The notes: generated by a model not told the origin, from the sequence alone. 64,000 nt of DNA from JBAOHV01 sp963714875 (GCA_963714875.1 CAVQQI010000010.1:1-64000); one strand, 5' to 3'. Shown: positions 24,868-33,561, numbered from the stretch's first letter. Program-made: numbers and translations.

Positions 24868-26121
24868 ATGACCGACCGACGCGAACGGATCACCTTCCGG
24901 GGTGGCCTGGGCGACGAGCTGGCTGCCCGCCTGGATCTTCCCGAAGCGGAGCCCACGGCGTACGCGCTGTTCGCACACTGCTTCACCTGCTCCAAGGACG
25001 TTGCGGCCGCTGCCGCCATCAGCGCCGGACTGGTGGAGGAGGGCGTGGCGGTGCTGCGGTTCGACTTCACCGGCCTGGGCGCCAGCGGGGGCGAGTTCGC
25101 GAACACCGACTTCTCGTCCAACATCGAGGACCTCATCGCTGCCGCAGACATGCTGCGCGAGACCAGGGAGGCGCCGACGTTGCTGATCGGCCACAGTCTG
25201 GGCGGTGCTGCGATCCTGGCGGCCGCGGCACACATCCCCGAGTCGCGTGCGGTGGTGACCATCGGGGCGCCGTTCGATCCCGCGCACGTCGCCGAGCTGT
25301 TCCCCGACGACGTGGTCGACACGGTCTGCGCCGAGGGCGAGTCGGTGGTCGAGATCGCCGGACGCCGCTTCACGGTCGGCCGCACGCTGCTCGACGATCT
25401 CGACACGCACCGCATGAGCGCAGCGATCGCGCACCTGGACCGCCCGTTGCTGGTGATGCACAGCCCCATCGACAACGTCGTCGGCATCGACAACGCACGC
25501 CAGATCCACGACGCCGCCCGCCACCCCAAGAGCTTCGTGTCGTTGGACTCCGCCGACCACCTGCTGTCGAACCGCGCCGACGGCGCCTACGCGGCCCGGG
25601 TGCTGGCAGCCTGGGCCAGTCGCTACCTCCCCGCTCCCCCGCCCGAAGCAGCCACTGCGGAGCAGGCCGCCACCGCCGCTCCGACCGACGGGACGGTGCA
25701 TGTCGGTGAGACCGGGACGGGGCGCTTCACACAACAGGTGCTGGTCAGGGGCCACGAACTGATCGCCGACGAGCCGCTCGACATCGGCGACGACCTGGGT
25801 CCGACGCCCTACGACCTGTTGTTGGCCGCACTCGGCGCGTGCACGACCATGACGTTGCGCATGTACGCGGATCGCGCCGGACTGCCACTCGAGCACGTCT
25901 CGGTCGACCTCCGACATGATCGGGTGTACTCCGACGACTGCCACGACGCGCCGCAACAGCGGTGCCGGGTGGAGCAGCTCACCCGGACGCTGCACGTCGT
26001 CGGACCGGAGCTGACCGACGCGCACCACGACAAGCTGCTCGAGATCGCCGACAAGTGTCCGGTGCACCGGACCCTGCTCGGCGACATCCGCATCGAGACC
26101 ACCATCGATCACCGGGTCTGA
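24868..26121 (+). CDS. Bifunctional alpha/beta hydrolase-OsmC fusion protein
   Basis: The product has 417 residues. Residues 1-255 are an alpha/beta hydrolase with S110 in LLIGHSLGGAA, probable acid D202 and base H231. A linker rich in Pro and Ala (256-275) leads to an OsmC/Ohr domain with the two peroxidatic cysteines C325 (LGACTTMTL) and C397 (KCPVHRTL). OsmC domains reduce organic hydroperoxides, so the fusion may couple ester hydrolysis to removal of lipid or acyl peroxides. ATG 24868 is preferred because the preceding 22 codons are a poorly coding arginine-rich run. This fusion architecture is known in other bacteria. A GNAT gene follows 21 bp later. Confidence 0.93.
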   Translation: MTDRRERITFRGGLGDELAARLDLPEAEPTAYALFAHCFTCSKDVAAAAAISAGLVEEGVAVLRFDFTGLGASGGEFANTDFSSNIEDLIAAADMLRETREAPTLLIGHSLGGAAILAAAAHIPESRAVVTIGAPFDPAHVAELFPDDVVDTVCAEGESVVEIAGRRFTVGRTLLDDLDTHRMSAAIAHLDRPLLVMHSPIDNVVGIDNARQIHDAARHPKSFVSLDSADHLLSNRADGAYAARVLAAWASRYLPAPPPEAATAEQAATAAPTDGTVHVGETGTGRFTQQVLVRGHELIADEPLDIGDDLGPTPYDLLLAALGACTTMTLRMYADRAGLPLEHVSVDLRHDRVYSDDCHDAPQQRCRVEQLTRTLHVVGPELTDAHHDKLLEIADKCPVHRTLLGDIRIETTIDHRV

Positions 26122-26142
26122 CGTCCGGAGGAAGCTGACGTG

Positions 26143-26619
26143 ATGCAGATCGCCTGTCGACACGCCACCAGCGCGGATGCCGCCGAGGTCGGACGCCTGC
26201 TGCACCAGTTCAACACCGAGTTCGACACCCCGACGCCGGGCCCCGGGGTGCTCACCGACCGGTTCGTCGAACTGCTCGGCGCAGGTTCGACCTTTGCCGT
26301 ACTCGCCGGCTCGCCGGCGGTGGCGATCGCGCTCGTGACCCTGCGCCCCAACATCTGGTTCACGGGGCCCGTCGCGCTGCTCGACGAGCTCTACGTCGAG
26401 CCTGACGCACGAGGCCGTGGAGTGGGCACCGCAATCATCTCGTCGTTGCTCGACACTGCGGCGGAACGCCGGGTCGGGCTCATCGAGATCAACGTCGACG
26501 AGGGCGACGTCGATGCGCAGCGGTTCTACCGGCGCCATGGTTTCACCGAGGTCGACCCGGACAGCGACGAACGGGCGCTCTACTTCTCGCGGGAGACCAC
26601 CGACCGCCAAGTTGGGTAG
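26143..26619 (+). CDS. GNAT family N-acetyltransferase
   Basis: The product has 158 residues. The acetyl-CoA binding motif A is LLDELYVEPDARGRGVGTAII (R/Q-x-x-G-x-G/A as ARGRGVG), followed by EINVDEGDVDAQRFYRRHGF, a typical GNAT C-terminus. GGAGG at 26126-26130 precedes GTG 26140 and ATG 26143; ATG is taken. The acceptor substrate is unknown. It probably shares a transcript with the upstream fusion gene. Confidence 0.9.
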   Translation: MQIACRHATSADAAEVGRLLHQFNTEFDTPTPGPGVLTDRFVELLGAGSTFAVLAGSPAVAIALVTLRPNIWFTGPVALLDELYVEPDARGRGVGTAIISSLLDTAAERRVGLIEINVDEGDVDAQRFYRRHGFTEVDPDSDERALYFSRETTDRQVG

Positions 26620-27119
26620 CAAGCGGTGACAGATGGAGCAGATCTCCATCGCTCGGCGAGCTGGGGAAGAGCCTCGTAGGTGCCCCCGACCGGCACATCC
26701 GGCACACTCGCGTCCTGCGAAATCCTGGCGTTTCGCGTTGACCCGCAACGCGAAACGCCGAGATCTCGGGCGAGTCTGGTCACCGCCGGCGATTCCGCGG
26801 AATAGCGGAGTCACCAACCTGCGCGCGAAAACGACGGAATCCGTCGGTTTTGCGCGCAGCCTGCGGCTCTCGACGGGATGAGACACAGCGGCGCTGCACA
26901 GCGACCACCGGCAGCGGACTGTTCCGTCCCCGGACCACGCGCCCCACAACGTCGGGTCGATGACGTTCGGGATCGTGGCCAGGGTGAAGGCGTGCCCCAT
27001 CCATCTCATCTTGCTGCCGAGCTCACCACCCGCCGAGCAGCTCGCGCACGCTGCGGTCGGGGTTCCCCGCCGGTCGGCGGCGTGCTCGCGACGCCAGCCT
27101 GTTCAGGACTCCGGCATGC
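26620..27119. other. 500-bp gene-free stretch, rich in inverted repeats
   Basis: No convincing gene was found. The left part carries an ATGGAG/CTCCAT inverted repeat (26633-26649) and a GTGCC/GGCAC repeat, the centre carries the hairpin cluster listed separately, and the right 250 bp are featureless. On the minus strand, 26918-27009 reads MRWMGHAFTLATIPNVIDPT and on, which looks weakly coding but has no recognisable family and runs straight into the hairpins. It could be the tip of a gene remnant. Confidence 0.6.
26727..26859. repeat. Cluster of three adjacent hairpins (REP/MITE-like)
   Basis: Hairpin A: GGCGTTTCGCGTTG (26727-26740) pairs perfectly with CAACGCGAAACGCC (26746-26759) around a 5-base loop. 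It overlaps the palindrome CCGAGATCTCGG (26758-26769). Hairpin B is centred on the perfect palindrome ATTCCGCGGAAT (about 26792-26803), with imperfect flanking arms. Hairpin C pairs two 20-base arms (26819-26838 and 26840-26859; CTGCGCGC...CGACGGA type) with two mismatches. Such stacked hairpins in an intergenic gap resemble REP/BIME or MITE-type elements. Multiple genomic copies are expected but cannot be seen here. Confidence 0.75.
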
Positions 27120-28682
27120 TCAGGACTCCGACACGGCCTCGTCGCGCAGGATCCGACGCAGGATCTTGCCCGACGCCGACTTCGGGATCGACTCGACCAG
27201 GTGCAACTGGCGGATCTGCTTGTAGTGCGCCACCTGCCCGGCGACGAAGTCCTGGATCTCCTGGGTCCCGGCGTCGACCCCGGGGCGGAGCACCACGTAG
27301 CCGACCGGGATCTCACCGGCGCTCTCGTCGGGAAGGCCGATCACTGCGGCATCGGCCACCGCCGGGTGGGTCAGCAGCAGCGCTTCCAGCTCGGCAGGCG
27401 GCACCTGGAAGCCGTTGTACTTGATCAGCTCCTTGAGCCGGTCGACGATGAACAGGTGCCCGTCGGCGTCGATGCGCCCGATGTCACCGGTGTGCAGCCA
27501 CCCGTCGGCGTCCAACGTCTCCTGTGTCGCCCGGTCGTTGTTCAGGTAGCCCTTCATCACCTGCGGGCCACGCACCCAGACCTCGCCGTCGACGTCGACA
27601 CCCAGTGACTCCCCACTCGCCGGGTCGACGATGCGGGTCTCGGTGTTGGGTGCGGTCACCCCGACCGAGCCCGGCTTCGCTCCCCCGAGGGCGGTCAGGT
27701 GCGACACCGGCGACATCTCGGTCATGCCGTAGCCCTGGACGACCTCACAACCCAGCCGGGCCGAGGCCTCCTCGGCCAGCTCGGCGGACAGCGGCGCCGC
27801 GCCGGAGAACACCTGGCGGACGTGTGACAGGTCGTAGTCGTCGACCAGCGGGTGCTTGGCCAGCGCCACGACGATCGGGGGCGCCACGAAGGACCGGGTG
27901 ATCCCGTACTCCTGATGCAGCCGGAGGAACTCCTCCAGATCGAAGCGGGGCATCGTCACGACGGTGGCGCCCGCTCGAAGCCCTGCGTTCATGAGCACCT
28001 GCATGCCGTAGATGTGGAAGAAGGGCAGCACTGCCATGACCACGTCGCTGTCGTCCATACCCGCTGCGGCGACGACCTGGGCGATGTTGGCCACCAGGTT
28101 GTGGTGGGTGAGCATGACACCCTTGGACAGGCCGGTCGTGCCCGACGAGTAGGGCAGCACCACGACGTCGTCGAGCGGATCGACCTCGACCGGGGCATCG
28201 AGGGGCTCACCGAACAGGTCGAGGACCGACGCTACGCCCTCGGTCGCGTCGCCGAGCACGAACAGCTCGCTCGTCGGCGTGCCCTCCGCGGCCGCTCGGG
28301 CGACGTCGAGCAACGCCGGCACCGTCACCAGCAGGGTGGCTCGTGCATCGTTGAGCTGGTGGTGCACCTCTGGCGCGGTGTAGGTCGGGTTGAGCGTCGT
28401 CACCGTTCCACCGGCCATCGCCACGCCCAGGAAGACCACCGCGAACTCCGGCACGTTGGGGGCCATGATCCCGACCACGCCGCCCGGCCCCAGACCCCGG
28501 GCTCTCAGGCCACCGGCCAACCGAGCGCTCTGGTCGGCCAACTCGGCGTACGTCAGCACCCGGCCCGTCGGCCCGTCGATCAACGCCGGACGGTCGCCGT
28601 GTCGGACGGCATGCTCGAGCACGTAGCCGGGCAACGACACCTCGGGGATCTCCGCGTCGGGAAGCGGGCTGGTGTGGATCAT
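27120..28682 (-). CDS. AMP-dependent acyl-CoA ligase (4-coumarate:CoA ligase-like)
   Basis: The product has about 520 residues from ATG 28682; an upstream start at 28718 would add 12 residues. The ANL superfamily motifs are in order: P-loop VLPYSSGTTGLSKGVMLTH, LPFFHIYGM, VFSGAAPLS, QGYGMTEMSP, GWLHTGDIG, IVDRLKELIKYNGFQVPPAE and the C-terminal catalytic lysine in PKSASGKILRR. The spacing is that of 4-coumarate:CoA ligase-like and luciferase-like enzymes. It activates a carboxylic acid to its CoA thioester; the acid is not predictable here. It is cytosolic. A methyltransferase gene on the same strand lies 62 bp upstream. Confidence 0.93.
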   Translation of the reverse strand: MIHTSPLPDAEIPEVSLPGYVLEHAVRHGDRPALIDGPTGRVLTYAELADQSARLAGGLRARGLGPGGVVGIMAPNVPEFAVVFLGVAMAGGTVTTLNPTYTAPEVHHQLNDARATLLVTVPALLDVARAAAEGTPTSELFVLGDATEGVASVLDLFGEPLDAPVEVDPLDDVVVLPYSSGTTGLSKGVMLTHHNLVANIAQVVAAAGMDDSDVVMAVLPFFHIYGMQVLMNAGLRAGATVVTMPRFDLEEFLRLHQEYGITRSFVAPPIVVALAKHPLVDDYDLSHVRQVFSGAAPLSAELAEEASARLGCEVVQGYGMTEMSPVSHLTALGGAKPGSVGVTAPNTETRIVDPASGESLGVDVDGEVWVRGPQVMKGYLNNDRATQETLDADGWLHTGDIGRIDADGHLFIVDRLKELIKYNGFQVPPAELEALLLTHPAVADAAVIGLPDESAGEIPVGYVVLRPGVDAGTQEIQDFVAGQVAHYKQIRQLHLVESIPKSASGKILRRILRDEAVSES

Positions 28683-28744
28683 GTGCGGAACGCTCGCGCC
28701 GGCGCACCGGTCGGTCAAGCACCACCACCGAACCCTGCGTCGGT

Positions 28745-29575
28745 TCAGCCCTGGCGGTCAGGGACCGTGCCGGTGGCGACCAGCGCCGACATCACGATCC
28801 CCTCACCATCGGTCGTTCCGCCCTCGGCAGCCACCAGGTCCGCGAACGCAGCCGACGCGTCGTCGATGCGCTCCGGGGGCAGCGCCTCGAACAGCGGGCG
28901 GGCCGGCGAGGACCAGTCGGGCATGCCGCGCAGGAATCCGGCGGGGTCGGCGAAGTGCCAGCGGCGGGGGACCTGCTCGACCTCGACGTCCAGCAGGCCT
29001 GCCCGCTCCAGCAACGCCCTGAGCCCGTCCGGGGTACCCAGGGGCGCCCAGGTCGGCGGGGGCCGCGGGACGTCGCCGATGCCTGGTACAGCCACCTCGA
29101 GCGCTCCGGCGATCAGTCGCTGCATCGGGTAGTCGGCCAGGTCCCACGTGGCGATCGCGATGACACCGCCGCATCGCGTCACACGAGCCAGTTCGGACAG
29201 CCCCAGAGCCGGGTCGGGGAAGAACATCAGCCCGAACATCGACAGCCCGGCGTCGAAGGCGTCGTCGGGTAGCTGCAGGGACTGTCCGTCCATCTGCAGC
29301 GCAGAACATGCCGAATGCGCCCCCCGGGTGAACCGCTCGGCGACGACGTCGACCATGCCCGGAGCGAAATCGACCGCAGTCACCGTGGCACCCCGTTCCG
29401 CCGCCCGGATCGACGCAGCACCCGATCCTGCGGCGACATCGATCAGTGCGGTCCCAGCACCGACACCCAGCCGATCGAGCGTCACGTCCACGTACAGGCC
29501 GGTGAAGCCGGCGAACCACTCCTCGTAGCCCGCCGCGCCGGCACTCCACCCGTCGGGCAGCTGGTCCTCGTTCAT
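28745..29575 (-). CDS. Class I SAM-dependent methyltransferase
   Basis: The product has 276 residues from ATG 29575, with GAGG 8 bases upstream. Motif I is ALIDVAAGSGAASIRAAERG, then VTAVDFAPGMVDVV (acidic motif II), LPDDAFDAGLSMFGLMFF (motif post-II) and LARVTRCGGVIAIATWDL. It resembles the UbiE/Methyltransf_11 group. The C-terminus (HFADPAGFLRGMPDWSSPARPLFEAL) follows the pattern of small-molecule methyltransferases. It may form one unit with the downstream acyl-CoA ligase. The substrate is unknown. Confidence 0.88.
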   Translation of the reverse strand: MNEDQLPDGWSAGAAGYEEWFAGFTGLYVDVTLDRLGVGAGTALIDVAAGSGAASIRAAERGATVTAVDFAPGMVDVVAERFTRGAHSACSALQMDGQSLQLPDDAFDAGLSMFGLMFFPDPALGLSELARVTRCGGVIAIATWDLADYPMQRLIAGALEVAVPGIGDVPRPPPTWAPLGTPDGLRALLERAGLLDVEVEQVPRRWHFADPAGFLRGMPDWSSPARPLFEALPPERIDDASAAFADLVAAEGGTTDGEGIVMSALVATGTVPDRQG

Positions 29576-29679
29576 GGGCACCTCACTCTTCGTCGAGCCG
29601 TCGGCCGTCCGCACCGGCAAGCGCCGGAGCGCCCCGCGACGGTACCGTCGTCCGAGGGCCGCGCCCGAGGTCTACCGTC

Positions 29680-30480
29680 GTGGTGGTGACCGACCAGTCG
29701 CCGGACGTCCCGCCGTGGAGCCCACAGGCCCGACGCGCCCACCAACTCGATGAGGTCTCCGTCGAAACACCGGCGAAGGACGACGCGCCCGGTCGGCTCG
29801 TCGCACCTGCAGATTCCGCAGACCTGCAGACCGGCGGGTCTGAGGCCGGAGAACCGGCACCTGGACAACCGCGGGCGAGCGGGCTCACGCCGGCGGCGAC
29901 GACCTCGCTGGTGGCCGGGATCCTGGGCGGACTGGTCGTGGCGCTGGTGGTGGCCGTGTCGGTCCTGGCGAGCGGGGGCAGCGCTCCCGAACCGGCGCCG
30001 GCCACGACCGTGCGACCTCCCCAGCCGGCAACGTCGGCCGAGGATCCCGCGCCGCGGGGCACGAGGGTTGCGCTGGGCAACGGCTGGACCGCACTGGTGC
30101 GCGGGTGGGACCGCAACGCGACCGACGTCGTCGCCGAACTGAACCCTCGGTCCGCTCTCGCCGACGGCGAGCAGTACCTCCTGATCGACCTGGAGCTGTC
30201 CTACGTCGACGGCGAGCCTGACGTGGAGTCGCCCTTCTTCGGGGTCGACCTCACCCTCGTCACCGACGACGGCACCGCCATCACGCCCACAGATGCACCC
30301 TGCACACCCCCGGAACCGGTGTTCGACTTCCTCACCGAGCTGGAACGGGGCCGCGCGGAACGAGGTCTCATCTGCTTCCCCGTGGACGGCGAGCAGGTGA
30401 AGGCTCCACAGCTGATCCTGGAGCCATCGATGACCTACGGGTCGACCCCGAGCCACCTGGGACTGGTCGCGCCGGACTGA
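29680..30480 (+). CDS. Single-pass membrane protein, unknown function
   Basis: The product has 266 residues, starting at GTG 29680 or 29683. A cytoplasmic N-terminus of about 75 residues rich in Pro, Ala and Glu is followed by one membrane segment (SLVAGILGGLVVALVVAVSVLA), a Pro/Thr linker and an external domain. That domain (WTALVRGWDRNATDVV, YLLIDLELSYVDGEPDVES, FGVDLTLVTDDGTAITPTD) has the strand pattern of DUF4352-type immunoglobulin-like domains. Two cysteines (in APCTPPEP and GLICFPVDG) may form a disulfide. I do not recognise a specific family. Confidence 0.65.
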   Translation: MVVTDQSPDVPPWSPQARRAHQLDEVSVETPAKDDAPGRLVAPADSADLQTGGSEAGEPAPGQPRASGLTPAATTSLVAGILGGLVVALVVAVSVLASGGSAPEPAPATTVRPPQPATSAEDPAPRGTRVALGNGWTALVRGWDRNATDVVAELNPRSALADGEQYLLIDLELSYVDGEPDVESPFFGVDLTLVTDDGTAITPTDAPCTPPEPVFDFLTELERGRAERGLICFPVDGEQVKAPQLILEPSMTYGSTPSHLGLVAPD

Positions 30481-30599
30481 GCTGTCGACCTTCGGCGACC
30501 AGCTGGGTGCCGACCCGTCGGACGACCGGCCCGACCGGTGCCGACCATGCCGCCGGGGTTGGTCGTCGGGTCGTCCGGGGCCGATACGCTGGTCGGTCC

Positions 30600-31508
30600 A
30601 TGTCAACCCCCGTCCTGACTGCAGTCATCTCGACCCACCGTCGCCCCGAGCCGCTCCGTGAGGCGATCGCGGCGATCCGCAACCAGGACGCCGACGTCGC
30701 CATCGAGACCGTGGTGGTGTTCGACAAGGAGGAGCCGGACCGCTCACTCGAGAGCACCGACGAGCGCCGACCGGTTCGTGTCATGGCGAATCACCGCACC
30801 CCCGGCCTTCCCGGTAGCCGCAACTCCGGGGTCGACGCTGCCTCGGCCCCGGTGGTGGGGTTCTGCGACGACGACGACCTGTGGAAGCCCGCGAAGGCGC
30901 GGCTGCAGCTCGAGTTGATGGAGCGCACCGGCGCGCCGACGGTGGGCTGTGCGATCGAGGTCGTCACTCCGGACCGCGTCATCGAACGACCCTGCACCGG
31001 TTCGGCTGCCCGGATCGAGGACCTGATTCGCTCCAGGATCCCCGAGGCCTACATGAGCACGGTGCTGGTGCGGCGCGACGCCTTCCTCGGGCCGATCGGA
31101 CCGGTCGAGGAGTCCATCCCGGGCGGTTTCGCCGAGGACTACGACTGGTGGGTGCGCGCCGCTCGGCACGCACCCATACCGCTGGTCACCGAGCCCGTGT
31201 TCCAGCTCCGTTGGGGTGGCCAGTCCTACTTCCGCGACAAGTGGGTCGCCATGGACGAGGCGCTCGGCTACATGGTCGACGTCCACCCCGAGTTCCGCGC
31301 CGACCGGAAAGGTCTGGCCCGAATCGAGGCACAACGTGCCTTCGCACGCGCCGCTGCGGGCGATCGGGCAGGTGCGCTGCGGCTGCTGCGCACCGCCGCA
31401 CGCCACAACCCCGCCGAGCAGCGACTTCCGTTCGCCGCCCTGGTCACCGCAGGGATGTCGGGTGACACGGTGATGGCGGCGCTCAACCGTCTGGGCCGCG
31501 GCATCTGA
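30600..31508 (+). CDS. Family 2 glycosyltransferase
   Basis: The product has 302 residues from ATG 30600. The GT-A fold has LTAVISTHRRPEPLREAIAAI, the acceptor region GLPGSRNSGVDAASAPVVGFCDDDDLWKPAK with the metal-binding DDDD, and a catalytic-type AEDYDWWVRAAR near residue 180. These enzymes add sugars to cell-surface or secreted glycans from nucleotide sugars. Its stop overlaps the ATG of the Alg14-like gene (TGATG), so it heads a coupled glycosylation unit with the next two genes. GATACGCT about 15 bases upstream may be a -10 element. Confidence 0.92.
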   Translation: MSTPVLTAVISTHRRPEPLREAIAAIRNQDADVAIETVVVFDKEEPDRSLESTDERRPVRVMANHRTPGLPGSRNSGVDAASAPVVGFCDDDDLWKPAKARLQLELMERTGAPTVGCAIEVVTPDRVIERPCTGSAARIEDLIRSRIPEAYMSTVLVRRDAFLGPIGPVEESIPGGFAEDYDWWVRAARHAPIPLVTEPVFQLRWGGQSYFRDKWVAMDEALGYMVDVHPEFRADRKGLARIEAQRAFARAAAGDRAGALRLLRTAARHNPAEQRLPFAALVTAGMSGDTVMAALNRLGRGI

Positions 31509-32011
31509 TGCGGCTGACGATCCCATCGCTGCGCCGTCGGGCCGTCCCTCACGGTTCCCGGTACCGGGTCCTTCTGGTCTGCTCCTCGGGCGGGCATCTC
31601 GCCCAGCTGCTCGAGCTGCGGGACTGGTGGTCGGCGCACGACCGGACCTGGGTGTGCTTCGACACCCCCGACGCGCTCGGCGCGCTCGATGGCGAACGGT
31701 TCGTCCGGTGCCACTTCCCCACCACGCGCAACATCCCCAACCTGCTGCGCAACCTGCTGCTGGCCCTCGGCACGCTACGGGCCGAACGCCCCGATGTGAT
31801 CGTCTCCGACGGCGCAGGCGTGGCGGTGCCGTTCTTCTGGTTGGGCCGACTCTTCGGCGCCCGAAACGTGTACCTCGAGGTCTACGACCGGATCGACTCC
31901 CCGACCATGACGGGCCGGCTCGTCGGGCCGGCGACCGACCTGTTCCTGGTGCAGTGGGAACAGCAGCTGACGAGCTACCCCGACGCGGTCGTCGCCGGCC
32001 CGGTCTACTGA
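31508..32011 (+). CDS. Alg14-like (PssD-type) glycosyltransferase subunit
   Basis: The product has 167 residues. VLLVCSSGGHLAQLLELRDW (about 20-39) is the Alg14/PssD N-terminal motif, followed by RNIPNLLRNLLLALGTLRAERPDVIVSDGAGVAVPFFWLG, a membrane-associated segment, and VYLEVYDRIDSPTMTGRL and PDAVVAGPVY at the end. In eukaryotes Alg14 anchors the catalytic Alg13; bacterial PssD/PssE pairs act on exopolysaccharide precursors. The next gene supplies the Alg13-like partner. It probably sits on the inner face of the membrane. Confidence 0.88.
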   Translation: MRLTIPSLRRRAVPHGSRYRVLLVCSSGGHLAQLLELRDWWSAHDRTWVCFDTPDALGALDGERFVRCHFPTTRNIPNLLRNLLLALGTLRAERPDVIVSDGAGVAVPFFWLGRLFGARNVYLEVYDRIDSPTMTGRLVGPATDLFLVQWEQQLTSYPDAVVAGPVY

Positions 32012-32018
32012 GGCCGTG

Positions 32019-32516
32019 ATGCGACTCTTCGTCAGCGCCGGCACCGATCACCATCCGTTCGACCGGCTCATGGCATGGGCCGGCAACTGGGCGGCGGCCC
32101 ACCCCGAGGACACCGTGGTGGTGCAACACGGCACGACCCGGCCGCCACAGGGCGTCGAGGCCGCGGAGCTGTTCCGCCGCGACGAGATGCGGGCACAGAT
32201 CGAGTCCGCTGACGTCGTGGTGATCTCCGGTGGCCCCGGCGGTGTGATGGACGTGCGAGCCACCGGCCGTCGCCCCATCGTGGTCGCCCGTCGCCACTCG
32301 CTCGGCGAGCACGTCGACGATCACCAGCTCGCCTTCGCCCGCCATCTGGCCGCCACCGGGCTGGCGGTCTGCGTGGAGACCGAGGACGAGTTCACCGGGG
32401 CTGTCGAGGATGCCCGCAGCCACCCGGACCGCTGGCGGGTCGCTCCGGAGACCGCACCCCCGTCGGGCATCGCGCGTATCGGGACACTCATCGACGAACT
32501 CGTCTGGGGGGATTGA
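32019..32516 (+). CDS. Alg13-like (PssE-type) glycosyltransferase catalytic subunit
   Basis: The product has 165 residues from ATG 32019; GTG 32016 is an alternative. It matches the GT28 C-terminal domain: LFVSAGTDHHPFDRLMAWAG, VVQHGTTRPPQG, then the UDP-sugar region ADVVVISGGPGGVMDVRATGRRPIVVARRHSLGEHVDDHQLAFA. In Alg13 the matching segment is G-x-G-T plus SHAGSG...P. It lies 7 bp after the Alg14-like gene, and the two halves together correspond to one complete MurG-like enzyme. Confidence 0.88.
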   Translation: MRLFVSAGTDHHPFDRLMAWAGNWAAAHPEDTVVVQHGTTRPPQGVEAAELFRRDEMRAQIESADVVVISGGPGGVMDVRATGRRPIVVARRHSLGEHVDDHQLAFARHLAATGLAVCVETEDEFTGAVEDARSHPDRWRVAPETAPPSGIARIGTLIDELVWGD

Positions 32517-32519
32517 GCG

Positions 32520-32996
32520 GTGACCACCGGCGTCACCGACGACCTCGTCGCCATCGGACGTCTTCAGTCCGCGTACGCCGATGTGGTGAACCGCAGGGCA
32601 TGGTCCGAGCTGGACACCCTGTTCGTGACCGACGCGCGCATCCGCATCGACACGGTGACCCGGCCGGTCATCGAAGTGGTCGGTGCCGGGGCGCTCGGCG
32701 ATTTCATCGGGTCGGCGGTCGAGCGGTTCGCCTTCTTCGAGTTCGTTCCGTTGAACGCCCACACCCAACTCGAACGCGAATCCGGTGGCGACGGCGACCC
32801 GGATGCTGCCCGCTCGCGATGGTTCATGTGCGAGGTGCGTCGCGACGTCGACACCCTCGACTGGTCGATCGCCTACGGCGTGTACCACGACCGCTACCGC
32901 CGCACCACGTCGGGGTGGCGGTTCGAACAGCGCGACTACCAGTCGCTGACCCGCACTGACGGTCCGGTCTTCCCGTTCCCGCGCCACCGGGACTGA
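32520..32996 (+). CDS. SnoaL/NTF2-like protein
   Basis: The product has 158 residues, starting at GTG three bases after the Alg13-like stop. The cone-shaped NTF2 fold is suggested by AIGRLQSAYADVVNRRAWSELDTLFVTDARI at the N-terminus and by SGWRFEQRDYQSL at the C-terminus. Such proteins act as ketosteroid isomerases, polyketide cyclases, dehydratases or ligand binders. No catalytic pair is clear. Co-transcription with the glycosyltransferases is likely from spacing, but a functional link is not evident. Confidence 0.75.
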   Translation: MTTGVTDDLVAIGRLQSAYADVVNRRAWSELDTLFVTDARIRIDTVTRPVIEVVGAGALGDFIGSAVERFAFFEFVPLNAHTQLERESGGDGDPDAARSRWFMCEVRRDVDTLDWSIAYGVYHDRYRRTTSGWRFEQRDYQSLTRTDGPVFPFPRHRD

Positions 32997-33069
32997 CCGC
33001 CTCAGGAGGAAAGCAGCGGTGCCGTCGATAGCGTCCGGAGCGAACCCTTCCTCAACCAGGAGACCGCCG

Positions 33070-33561
33070 ATGAGCCGCTACGACGAGGACCAGCTGATCA
33101 AGGAGGCCGAGGGAATCCTCGGCGACGAGAAGGTGCTCGCTGCGGGCTACTTCGCGCTGCAGGACCTGATCGTCGCGCAGATCGCCGGCGGCACCGCCGG
33201 CGCGCTCGGAGGGTCGATCCTGGACAGCACCGCGGGCAGCGCCCTGGGTGCCGGCTTCGGCGGTCTCGCCGCCAAGAAGGCCGCTGCGGAGTCCAAGGGC
33301 GTGACGATCCAGATGATCGTTGCCGTCACGGCGGACCACATCCACGTGCTCAACCGTGACACCGATGGCCGCCTGACCGATCACGTCGCCCGGTTCGACC
33401 GCAGCACCTGCCAGGTCGGGGTGACCAAGTTCGGACTGTCACGCCACCTCACGCTGACCGACCCCGAATCAGGCGCGCGTCTCGAGCTGACCGGCGGCGT
33501 CAGCCCCATCGCGGTCACCGCGAAGGGCGACAAGACCGTGTTGAAGCTGCTCGCCGCCTGA
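33070..33561 (+). CDS. Hypothetical protein with glycine-rich segment
   Basis: The product has 163 residues from ATG 33070, chosen because AGGAG sits 8 bases upstream; a longer frame from 33019 lacks this. The N-terminus (LIKEAEGILGDEKVLAAGYFALQDL) is helical, then there is a Gly/Ala-rich stretch (GGTAGALGGSILDSTAGSALGAGFGGLAAKKAA), and the C-terminal half is all beta (IVAVTADHIHVLNRDTDG, SRHLTLTDPESGARLELTGG), possibly a PH- or GRAM-like fold. It has no signal peptide and is probably cytosolic. I do not recognise a named family. Confidence 0.7.
   Translation: MSRYDEDQLIKEAEGILGDEKVLAAGYFALQDLIVAQIAGGTAGALGGSILDSTAGSALGAGFGGLAAKKAAAESKGVTIQMIVAVTADHIHVLNRDTDGRLTDHVARFDRSTCQVGVTKFGLSRHLTLTDPESGARLELTGGVSPIAVTAKGDKTVLKLLAA

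Noticed and set aside
26580..27009. Minus-strand reading beginning MRWMGHAFTLATIPNVIDPT
   Set aside because: It looked coding for about 30 residues, but there is no ribosome site or family, and the frame continues through the hairpin cluster. It is kept only as a possible remnant.
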